The notes under the pieces were generated by a model that had not been told where the DNA came from, made no database searches, and saw only the letters and a program-made list of their open reading frames with translations. A stretch of DNA of 64,000 nt from Diogma glabrata. Lineage: Eukaryota > Arthropoda > Insecta > Diptera > Cylindrotomidae. The position numbers and the translations under genes are program-made. Shown one piece after another: positions 37,508 through 46,964 of the stretch; positions within the stretch are counted from its first letter, which is position 1; each line of letters opens with the position of its first letter. The DNA is taken from assembly GCA_963693315.1 (NCBI GenBank), contig OY856187.1, positions 41,963,242 through 42,027,241 on the forward strand, in the 5' to 3' direction.

Positions 37508-37595
37508 TTTTGATTTTTCTTTCCGATTTGAGTTTTTCCATCGGGGGGGGTGGATTGAGAGTGCAGTGGTGCCTTTGTGATGAGTCCTCCTTCCA
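37508..37595 (-). repeat. Diverged inverted copy of the terminal-repeat end
   Basis: GATTTTTCTTTCCGATTTGA and GCAGTGGTGCCTTTGTGATG match the reverse complement of the first 90 bp of the terminal repeat (CAGTGGTACCTCTGTAATGA). With the true end at 37653 it could fold into a long stem. Confidence 0.65.
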
Positions 37596-37652
37596 GGAAG
37601 AATCAGCGGACAAGGATGTAGCCTCCATCATTGTCCTCGGTTCTTCTGGCTT

Positions 37653-38619
37653 TGTAACGGTGGACTCATTACAGAGGTACCACTGTATCTTTAGTTTGTT
37701 TTCTCTTGGTGGGGGAATTCAAATCGGAGAGAAAAATCAGATAAAAATACGAAAATTTAATAAAACAAAGATCAGTATACGATGGTAGCTCAACCAGTAT
37801 ACCACATCTATCAAAGTTCATTTGATATGATGTGGTATACTGGTGGCGTTGGGCAGTATAATTTTGTAAATCAATTAGATTATAAATTAAAATAGAATTA
37901 ACCATAATTCGTTTTTGTGATAGTTTGAATTGAGTCTTTTTTTTTGGCCTAAAAGAAAATTTATTGATATGTATAAAATGACAGAAACACAAAAAAATAA
38001 AAAGTTTAAGCTTGCAGTTTTGTCAAACAAAAATAATGTTATCTGGACGTGTTGTGTTACGTGCAGTTATTTACAGTTTGGAAACATTAAAATGTTACAA
38101 AGTCAATTAAATGGTAATAGTTGTGGAATGTTGTATGGATTTCCAACCGATACAAAAATATTTAAATGTATGGTTAAAGTCACTGAATTGAGATAAATTG
38201 GAACCTGTAGAGGAATGATGTAATTTGTTCGCAGTATTAAAAAGGGGAAATTGTTTAGAACGAGTTCACCGTTAAGGATACGTATTAGGAAACTGCAATA
38301 CGTTTTATTTTGACCAACTGTCTGGGAATTCGTTGATTAAAAGGATGGTATCAAATAAGATGAACGAAGACGTGAACAACATTGAAGAAAAATTAATGTA
38401 AGCTTTTTTATTGTATTTTTGAATTGTATAATTTTTGGATTTCGTTCTTGATTTCTTTCTGTTAGCTAATTAATAGGGTTTATATTTTTCGGTGATATAA
38501 GAGATTCTCAGGTGATATTTTGTTTATGCTAAAGTCAGTGGTTTCAGTTTTAAAATATAGTTTTGAGCTATCTCGGTGCAAAATTTAATTTATATTTCTT
38601 AAAAGTTCAAATGATTATA
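37653..38619 (+). repeat. Right terminal direct repeat (967 bp)
   Basis: Copy of 34404-35369 at an offset of 3249-3250, the change caused by one extra G at about 37714. Near-identity implies the insertion is young if the repeats are LTRs. Confidence 0.75.
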
Positions 38620-38665
38620 ACATATGAATCACGTTTGTGTTGATCTTCTAAGCAAGTTAATGATT
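38620..38665 (-). pseudogene. 5' remainder of the split ORF1
   Basis: Reading leftward, about 15 codons ending in LEDQHKRDSYV join the frame at 34403 across the insertion when one ACAT is removed. Upstream is a stop and no ATG, at the junction with Q, so ORF1 was already 5'-truncated. The first four bases (38620-38623) are the right ACAT target copy. Confidence 0.65.
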
Positions 38666-38669
38666 TTTT

Positions 38670-39205
38670 AATGATTTTTTAATAATAAAATTTCATTTCT
38701 AACAAATAATTAATTTTGTTTTTTTTCCAAAAAATTGGGTAAAAAAATATATAAAAATCTATCTTTTGACACACTTGACAATATTTTTTTGACAAACTTA
38801 TAATGCAATAATCTAGATTTTGGTCTCACATACCAATCCCGACCATCAAGATTTCTCCAAATTCAATGTTCCTACTCGTTATCACTTAAAATGAACGTTT
38901 TTTAAGCAAAAAATATGCAAATATCCTTGTTTTGACACACTTGACAATTTTTTTGACACACTACAGTTTTCGAACACATCGTCCTTTCGGTTCTTCCCAT
39001 TAAGTAAACCTATTTTTAGAAAGTAAAAAAAATTTTGAAATCCGTCCAACGGTTTTTTAGATTTCGTCGGTTGTGACGGACGGCCGGCCGACAGACAGGC
39101 ATACATTTTTTTTTGCTTTTTTAGAATCAGTAGGTCCTTAGGGTTAAGAATTTCACTTTGAGCTCATCAATGTAATACTTAGGTCTTTCAGACCGAAGTA
39201 ACTGT
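38670..39205. mobile_element. Repeat family Q, copy 2, right part
   Basis: Continues the Q sequence interrupted at 29934: TTTTTTCCAAAAAATTGGG, TTTTGACACACTTGACA, CGGCCGGCCGACAGACAGGC and the closing CAGACCGAAGT at 39189-39199. Confidence 0.75.
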
Positions 39206-40520
39206 TATAGTTTTTTTTGTTAATCAAACTAAAATTAATTACCACTATTTCTTTTTCCCATCATACGAAACCGCATGATTAATTGGTAGATATATGTATA
39301 TACAAAAAATTTATTTACACTTAATTACTGCAAACAACCAAGAAATATAAGTAATTTTAATTTAACGGATCGACAAAAACTTAAAAATAAACACAAACAA
39401 AGATTGGAAAACTGAGTTTATATCCTGGTAGCAGTAATTGCTTGTTAAAATATAAAAATCAATTAATCACATTCTTAGATGATTGGTAACAGTTGATTAT
39501 GATTATTATTAATATTCATATGATACAGCAAATTAAATACATGTTTCCCATTTTGTTTAAATACAAACGGTTGAAATAAAGGAAATTAAGATAGTCATTT
39601 AATATAATTTTATTATAAAAATTTTACTGATTTCACCCTCCAACTTCTATTCTAATACAAATGTCGGTTATTACTAAAATGTCGATAGATTCGTTAACAC
39701 CATCTTTTTTATCATATTAAACCATTGTTGGATATACAACAAGTACATATAGAAAGTAATATATCCCAAGAGTATGGATATGTACTCGTATAAGAAAGCA
39801 TTTACATTTTGTGCAAATTTTACACTGTTATTTTTTCACGGCGAAATTAAAAACAAAAATGAACATATAAACTTCTTTTAATGTTTATTTTTATTTTTTT
39901 TTGTTATAAATTTTTGTGGCTTTTATTTTAAAAACTTTTTGCTTTGTTTTTATTTGAATTTAATGAATTTAATGAATTTAATCCAACGAAATCTCTAAAA
40001 TGTAATGACATGACATAATTGAATTTGACCAATCACATTTCAATTACACTGATAATTTCCCTAGGCAAATTATCACGAACAATAATTTTTTTTTTTACAA
40101 AAATATGATTAAAGGTTATGTTATTTTGGGAGAAAATTCTTAAACGAATTTCCTTCGACCGGTAATTGCTTTCGAAATTTTGACTAAAAATTATTTCGAA
40201 TTCTCACCGGCTTTGGGAAATTACTACTGATCTGACATACAGGGTTGTTGAGTTTCTAATTTTCCAACATGGTTGTAAATTATATAAATGTTATTTGAAT
40301 GTTATATTGAATGTATATTTTTACTTTTTCTATCTTTATTTCTATAACTTAATCAGTATTAGTAGTGTTACACCAACTAGATGTAAATCACCTTCCAAGT
40401 TCGTAGATAACAAGTTATTCATTCAATACTAACTTAGTAAGAGTATGATAAACATATGTTTGTAGAATTGATCAGACTAAAATACACTAGAATTCAATTA
40501 CGCTCTTATGTTGTTAAGAT
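39206..40520. other. A/T-rich non-coding stretch
   Basis: No supported gene, RNA or bounded repeat. Confidence 0.5.
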
Positions 40521-40521
40521 G

Positions 40522-40597
40522 ACACAATTATTAGACATAATTGTGCATGTGACTCTTATTCTCAGGGTCGTGGGTTCGAGTTTCACGTTGGGCGCCA
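40522..40597 (+). pseudogene. tRNA-Lys(CTT)-like relic with CCA, possible SINE head
   Basis: The 3' half is well kept: anticodon arm TGTGACTCTTATTCTCA with anticodon CTT, TGGGTTCGAGTTTCA as T arm and B box, the acceptor strand GTTGGGCG, and a genomic CCA at 40595-40597. The 5' half no longer forms the acceptor or D arm. Genomic CCA suggests origin by reverse transcription of a mature tRNA. The next 80 bp include CAGCTGGGGCCGTGGGTAGT, perhaps a SINE body. Confidence 0.6.
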
Positions 40598-40599
40598 AT

Positions 40600-41428
40600 T
40601 TTGTACGATTTCTAAGCATTTTGAAAATATATTTATTTGTTTCCGACTAATATCCTCAGCTGGGGCCGTGGGTAGTGAAAAACAAATCCATCAGTTCCTC
40701 TTTTGTTTTTTGTCGTTCATAAAAAACTTTAACTAATAATTATTTTATTTTTTATTTTTTTCGATTACTGCTTATTTTTCTTTATCCTGTTTAATTTCAA
40801 TCAATTTAGTACTTATTAGTGACTGAAATATGATATTACATAGTGCACTATTCTGTTACATTTTTTTTTACTATCACTAATTTCGTTTTAATTTTACTAG
40901 TTAAATTTCTGAGATGTTTAATCAATCTTTGTGTTTTATTTTTTTCACATTTACCATTACATTTGCATAATTAAAGAAAACTGAAATTTAAATTTTACAT
41001 AAACATAAAACAAACAAAACAAAACAATTTTGTTCGACAAATCCAAACAGTATTTTTTATAAAAAAAATTAAATTTTTTGTATACGAAAAATATAAAAGT
41101 TCTGGAAGAGTTTCCTTTCAGAATGAAGAACAAAACTTAATTAAAATCTGTTTCGAAAACACCAAAAACTTATAAATCTTTTTTGTTCTAAGATCGTCCT
41201 CGCTTCAGAACCTCATCAAAGGAGGAGTTTTTGCTAAAATAGTTGCACAACTTTTTCAAAAAATTAACTCCTCTTTAAACAAAATTATTAGATATTTACA
41301 AAAAATGTAAGCTTGTAACTTACCAATTAAAATAAACTTATCCTAAATTATACTGCGCATTAAAAAAATCAAACAAATTTATTTTCACCTAGCATCATGG
41401 AAAAACACTACATCTGGCAAATACCTAA
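40600..41428. other. A/T-rich non-coding stretch
   Basis: Nothing supported beyond the possible SINE body at its left edge. Confidence 0.45.
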
Positions 41429-41568
41429 AGCAGGCTACAGACCATACAATAAATTTGTCAATCAATCGAAAACGAAAATAATCGAAATAAAATTTAGGGT
41501 AAAAGCCCCCTAAATTTTATTTCTTTTTGAATTGATTGAAAAATTGATTGTAGGTCTGTAGCATGCTT
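41428..41568. mobile_element. About 140-bp MITE
   Basis: Inverted ends AAGCAGGCTACAGACC and GGTCTGTAGCATGCTT extend inward for about 45 bp (TCAATCAATCGAAAA with its near inverse). The centre AAATTTAGGG...CCCTAAATTT is also palindromic, so the whole unit can fold. No clear target duplication. Confidence 0.65.
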
Positions 41569-42190
41569 CAAATTTAAGAATTTACAAAATTTTATCAAAA
41601 GCAATTTTCACATTTACCACTTTTTCCTTTACTTTTGTACTAAATTGTGTTTTCAAGTTAACCATCCAAAGGTGGTAAAGCTACATACCAAACTTACGCC
41701 TCTATTCAACACCAGAGTTTTATCAGTTAAGAGAAAAATTTGTAAAATGTTTACCCAAATGTTTATAAAAATTTCAGATTTCAGCCCATATGTCAAATTT
41801 ATTTCTTTTCGTTATTTTCTTTTCCATGAATCATATCCAATTTTTAGAAATCTTTCAATGTTTAATTAATTTTAAATTAAAAAAAAATTGACCAAAGAAA
41901 ATATACAAATTGACAGAAGCACCGTTGAAATACTTCAACGGTCGTTTCAGTGAGTATAATGAATGATCCATTCACTAGCGCTTGACGAAAGAGTAAAGAG
42001 TAGTATTATCTTGACCTGGCATAATCCCTCTTAATAATAGGACACAACCAATAACTATGACTATATGTGTTATTATGGTTTTCCATATTATTCACTGTTT
42101 GTGTGCATTTGTCACTTTTGAATTAAAATGCAATATTGAAAAATATAATTTTTTAATGTTTATTTATAATTTTTATTTTATTAATAATAA
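41569..42190. other. Non-coding stretch
   Basis: The 74-codon ORF at 41645-41869 has no recognisable domain; nothing else supported. Confidence 0.45.
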
Positions 42191-42957
42191 TATAATTTCC
42201 CTATAGTAACAATTTTGAATTTGATTTTTTGTTTTATTGAATATCGATTTCGACTTACGTCATCCTCAGTTCTTAAATTATTATTACAATTTTTGCTTAA
42301 ACTATGGTCTTATATACTATTTTAGCTGCTATTTTTTATTATTATGTCATATATTTTGTTAGTTTTAGTGTTGATTTTATCATTTAAAATGTTGTTATTG
42401 TTTTTATGTTTATATATTTCTATTTCTTTCAATCTATCTAGATGTTGTCCTTTTCTTTTTTTATGTAATATGGTTAAATTTGTGTTGATATTGGTGTATT
42501 TGTGTTTTTCTATTTTTAAATGTTCGGCATATCTGGATTTTGGATCACTTTTATTAATTTCACTGATGTGTTCAATAAATATTTTGGTAAAGGACCGCCC
42601 CGTTTGACCTATAAAAAATTTTCTGCAGTCATCACAGGAAATTTTATAAACACTTGTGTCTAAGGTTTGGATTTTGTTGGTGTTTAGGTAATTTTCTATT
42701 TTATTTTTGTTTTTGTAAACTGCAATATATGTTTTTTTAAAGTTTTTTGTATTATTTTTAATTGTTTTATTATATGTTACGTCTATGTATTTTTTGCTTG
42801 CTAAGTTTTCTTCATTTCTCAATGTTGTTAGAGCTTGCAAATTTTTCTTGTTTTTATGTTTTCTATTTAATGTGTCAATTATTCCGTTTTTATATCCGTT
42901 TTTACTGGCTATGTATTTTATGTTGTTTAATTCGTCTTGATAATTTTTTGCATTCAT
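42191..42957 (-). mobile_element. Penelope-like element fragment with 3' region
   Basis: Consists of the GIY-YIG coding fragment and a short minus-strand 3' region containing ACTGAGGATGACGTAAGTCG, a phrase of the style I recall near Penelope-like 3' ends. The reverse-transcriptase part upstream is missing, so the copy is 5'-truncated near 42957. Confidence 0.65.
42322..42957 (-). pseudogene. Penelope-like linker plus GIY-YIG endonuclease
   Basis: The 211-codon open frame has a Lys/Asn-rich linker (1-100; note IKYIASKNGYKNGIIDTL near 13) and then a GIY-YIG-type nuclease. SVYKISCDDC at 102-111 replaces GIY with SVY and carries the CxxC seen in Penelope-like enzymes, FIGQTGRSF at 115-123 is the YIG half with Arg121, and H130, E145 and H146 follow in EH and AEH words. 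This domain cuts target DNA for the element. The reverse transcriptase that should precede it is absent, so the protein is a relic even though the frame is open. Domain identity is from recalled family motifs. Confidence 0.8.
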
Positions 42958-45900
42958 TCAATAACTATGGTTTAACGTTTTGGGTGACTAAAATTGAAAA
43001 AAATACGTCATTTTGTGCAATATTTACAATTTTTTCTGCTAACTTCAACACATTAGAAAACATCTACCCATTCAATCAGGTTTTCAATCAAACAAATTTT
43101 TTAAATATCTGGTTAATATTTGCCTATACGCACTAGTGCGGCAAAGTTTTTATATTTTACACCAATATTTTACACCACTGAGAAAAACATGTTTTATTTC
43201 CAATCAAAATTCAGTTGTCTCCACCTCGCCGCGAAGGCCGGTTTGGCAATCAAACCACAAGATTGATTCGAAAGCTGTACAGAACGATATAGTAAATAGT
43301 TGAAACAACCGCACGTTATGTTTCTGTGAAAATTAAATATCATTTAATCAATTTTGAATACTTCAATTTTGTAATGAAAAATTTATGATATAACACGAAA
43401 GCAAATTTCTTACGTAGAAATAGTTATTCAACTGCTGTTATATTGTATGCAACATTTTATATTTTTTATATATGCGGAATAAACATATTTATTTAAAAAT
43501 CTCTAAAGTAGATTGCACAAATATTTACGAATATTTCTAATATCAAAGTGAGCTAGACAAATAATAGTAAGTATGAAAATTACAATAAATGACACTGCAT
43601 ATTAATCAGTTTCCAGAACACATAGTGCCAAAACTTGGAGAGCTTTTTTAGCTTCACAGATTTGCCAAGAAAATTGTTTAGGATGTCAGTAAAACGCTGG
43701 ATAATTAAAAGACAAACGCATTGTTATTATTCTCACCACTAAACAACTTAACGTGTTTAAACTCAATCAATTTATTATTCAAACCTAGTTTTTGTAAACA
43801 AAACAAAATGTGCAGTTGTTCACACAATTCCCAAAGATCACAAACATTTCTAAATTAAGGGTGAACAAACCAAAATAAATCTTGTTATAAAATAATTACT
43901 GTAATTAAAAGAACTCTAATAATTATAATAGAATCTTATTTCTAAACTCATTGTATTCAGTTTCACTGATTACAATTTTTATTTTTTTAAATCCACCCCT
44001 ACAAAAGAAAATTAAAGGTTTTTCCATGTTTTAAAAATTTATATTTTTTTTTCATTTGATGTAACGCTTTTGAACTCAAAATAAATAGAACAATAAAATA
44101 CTATTATGATTATATAGGGAAAAGTATTGTGATTTTTAAAATGATTACGTCATGTATGCATGCTTGCTTATTGTATCATTTATATTTTATATTTATTTGT
44201 GCCAGATGCACAATTTTTAACATAAATAGATTTTCCTCTTTTTCAATTATTGTCTAAATATTGATAATATCCCCTACGCGAAACTGTTCTTTTTTCGTTT
44301 GTTGTTATTCTTCTGCTTTTAAGCTTTAATGTTTATTCAACGATAAATAAAATATTAAATTAGCAAACAAAGCAGAAATAACGAAAAAATTAAATTTTTG
44401 CTTCATTGGGTAAAAAAATGTAAAATTTATATTTTTGTTCAGGATTAAAAACTATCCTTTTACGTAAATTTAGTAGAGAGGAAAGTCAGATGATAAGGAA
44501 AGCTTTTTGGAAATTATTTCTTGGAAATTTTGTAAATTTTATCTTACATTTGGAAATAAAAGTTTTGTTTCCAAGAATTTTTTTTTTCGTTTCATGGAAG
44601 AATAAAAATTTTCAGTTTTCGCTTAAATAAATGATATTGTCAACTTTTGTGAATAAATTTCAATTTATGGGTATTTAAAATGAAAAAATAAAAAATTTGT
44701 ATAAAATGTTGCTGAATCTAGTTGATGTCAACTTTAATAACGATGGCAAAATTTATATTCTGAAGAAAAGAATCATAAATCTCAATACATACTTACTTTT
44801 CACTTTAATGGTTCCGTTCGTTTACGTAAAAGAAACACAATTTTATTGCGTGTTTTTGTTCAATAGTATCCGACTTACAAATAATAATTAACGTTCCCAA
44901 CACAATAGGGCTAGCCAACCTCCGGCATTTCAACAACACACCAATTCTTTTAATAATTTCTGAAAAAAAAATAACAACATTAATTGCAAAACTGCTTTCC
45001 TCCATCCAACTTAAAACGAAAAAGTTAAAAAATCATTTTTTTATGTGGATTTCAATTGAAACTTTTAAGTTGAGAGAAAATGGAAAATGTATATCCACGA
45101 GTTAAAACGTATGATGGAAAATATTAAAAAAAAATGTGAATATAAAAATACATAAATTCCTAACTAATTATGCAGAGTCACGCATTGCAGAATGAATAAA
45201 GTGAAAAGAAAACATGAAACTTTTGCATAACTTTTTGATTGTCATTTTATTTTTCAACTGTAACCATAATAATTTATGTTGTGAAATTTAACGTAGTTTT
45301 AAGTATTGTGTTGACCAAACCCATAACATCGTTCGTGAATTTCGTAAATAATTTAAGCAAATTTTTAGGAATTCAAATTAATTTGATTGTAGAGAATTTG
45401 TAAAAAATAAAAGAAAGCAAGTTTTACGGAATTTTTTGATTTAATTTTATATTTTTATGGTAAGTTTCGATTGGGTGAAAATCTTTTGTGCTTTTTTTGT
45501 AATATACCCCAAATATCAGTTTTAACCCCTTTAAAAAAAATAAAAAATAATTAAACATCCCCAGAACGGATTATGTAATTATCGTTTCATTTATTGTTAT
45601 TCGTTTAAAGTAATATGATTTATTTTCTGCTATGCTTAAAACGGATTACAATGGAGAAACCAAACTTCTATATTTCAAAATAAGGAAATTGATGTATTTT
45701 TTATGTTTTAACTTTTAAAAATGTGAAACGAATGATTTGGGGTTGTTACGTTATGGCAAATAACATAAAACTCATAAATCACCCTTTATGTTATTTGAAA
45801 TCGTTAAAATGTTTCTTTTGTACTGATGGGTTTTAAGGGAATATGTAAAAAATATAAAAAAATAAATTCCTTAGAAAAAGAACAATAAAGTATATATTTT

Positions 45901-46115
45901 ACATTTTCTTTGAAAATTAATAAATGTTGTATAAGAAAAGGTTGAAATGTTTTATTGCATAAAAACTTCTTAAATATCAGAAAATAAAGTTTTATATTTT
46001 AATTTGATCAAACGTATCTCAAACTTTTTTTCAAAATTTCGTTTGAATTATTCCGTTTTGATTCTTACTGTCTAGACTTTTCTTCTTCATTCGATTAACA
46101 TACATAATAATTTTT
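42958..46115. other. A/T-rich non-coding stretch
   Basis: No supported gene in about 3.1 kb. Bases 43210-43315 are less A/T-rich (CTCGCCGCGAAGGCCGG) but show no frame or structure I recognise. Short ORFs near 44697-45005 lack domains. Confidence 0.5.
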
Positions 46116-46119
46116 TATA

Positions 46120-46740
46120 GATTCGGCTGATGTAGAAGTCACCTATTGTCCTTCGGTGTTACTGGCATTTTTGACATCATAGCGATCTTTACGTTGCAGA
46201 CTGGTTTACCTTATACGGTCCTACAAACTAAGACTGAATTTTAAGATTACTTCTGAACTGAGTACGTTTAATAACCGTCTTTTACTTTGTGCAAAGTAGC
46301 CTTTTCTCTTTTTGTTATATTTTCGTTTATTTGCTATTTGAACTTTCACAATCTATTTCTCTCGTTCATTACAAAATAACACGGTCACTTCAGCTTCAAA
46401 GAATTCTTGTACTCGTAAATCTTCCGGAATGCTTATTTTTGTTCCGAAAAATAACTCAAAAGTGGCTGAAACGATAAAAAGTATTGTTGATATATCGCTT
46501 TACTCTATAACATAACATATTTCTATCATCCTTCGGATTCTCTTGTGAGACTAAAACAGGCATTATGCCGCGATTGATTCTTTTGACTTTACCGTTTTTT
46601 GTAAGCATACCAGCATAGTAGTTATTAAGTGATGATCGATACCTTCATCATATCAATGTTCTTCAAATTATTTAGAAGTAAAAGCAGTTCCTCTGTCCGA
46701 AATAATAATTTTTGGACTTTGTTCAACATTGTGCATTCTA
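46120..46740 (-). pseudogene. Gypsy-type integrase relic
   Basis: Reading leftward, IIISDRGTAFTSK matches the integrase catalytic-core segment containing the second Asp of DDE. Further on are GIDHHLITT, KRINRGIMPVL, IPEDLRVQEFFEAE and KRKYNKKRK, the usual order in the integrase C-terminal half of Gypsy-group elements. The frame is broken by a stop straight after FTSK, another soon after, and at least one frameshift, so it is dead. Protease, reverse transcriptase and LTRs were not identified nearby. In an intact element this enzyme joins the cDNA to the host chromosome. It abuts a long palindrome at 46771. Confidence 0.75.
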
Positions 46741-46770
46741 TTGAATAGAATAAAACGGTTGAATTCACAG

Positions 46771-46964
46771 AATAAAACGGTTGCCATCTTAAAGTTTCCG
46801 GAATCCGGAGCCAAAGTCGTTGTGTTTGCAATAATTCGACTTCGAATTGGAACACCGACTATCGAATAGAATCTATTCGATAGTCGGTGTTCCAATTCGA
46901 AGTCGAATTATTGCAAACACAACGACCTTAGCTCCGGAAACTTTAAGATGGCAACCGTTTTATT
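46771..46964. repeat. Near-perfect palindrome, arms of about 92-99 bp
   Basis: CTATCGAATAG at 46859-46869 pairs with CTATTCGATAG at 46873-46883 around a 3-nt loop, and pairing continues outward through ACTTCGAATTGGAACACCG, TTTGCAATAATTCGAC and AAACGGTTGCCATC. The left arm has one 7-bp extra piece near 46801-46811. The DNA could extrude as a cruciform or be read as a hairpin RNA. Confidence 0.85.

Larger units (their letters stand above)
34404..38619 (+). mobile_element. 4.2-kb LTR-like non-autonomous element (LARD-like)
   Basis: Direct terminal repeats (34404-35369 and 37653-38619) differ by one G in what I compared, and ACAT flanks both sides. The repeats open TGTAACGG like many LTRs but end GATTATA rather than CA. 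Two bases inside the left repeat is TGGCGTTCGAAACAAAG, a possible primer-binding site. I see no clear polypurine tract and no gag or pol; the largest internal ORF has no domain. This best fits a large non-coding LTR derivative, but a different element class with direct terminal repeats is not excluded. Confidence 0.6.

Noticed and set aside
34404..38619. Tandem 5' UTR units belonging to the minus-strand non-LTR element
   Set aside because: The ACAT duplication and the in-frame ORF1 join show an independent insertion into ORF1.
42344..43136. Plus-strand ORFs opposite the Penelope-like fragment
   Set aside because: Antisense frames rich in Phe, Leu and Cys, explained by the Lys/Asn-rich minus-strand protein.
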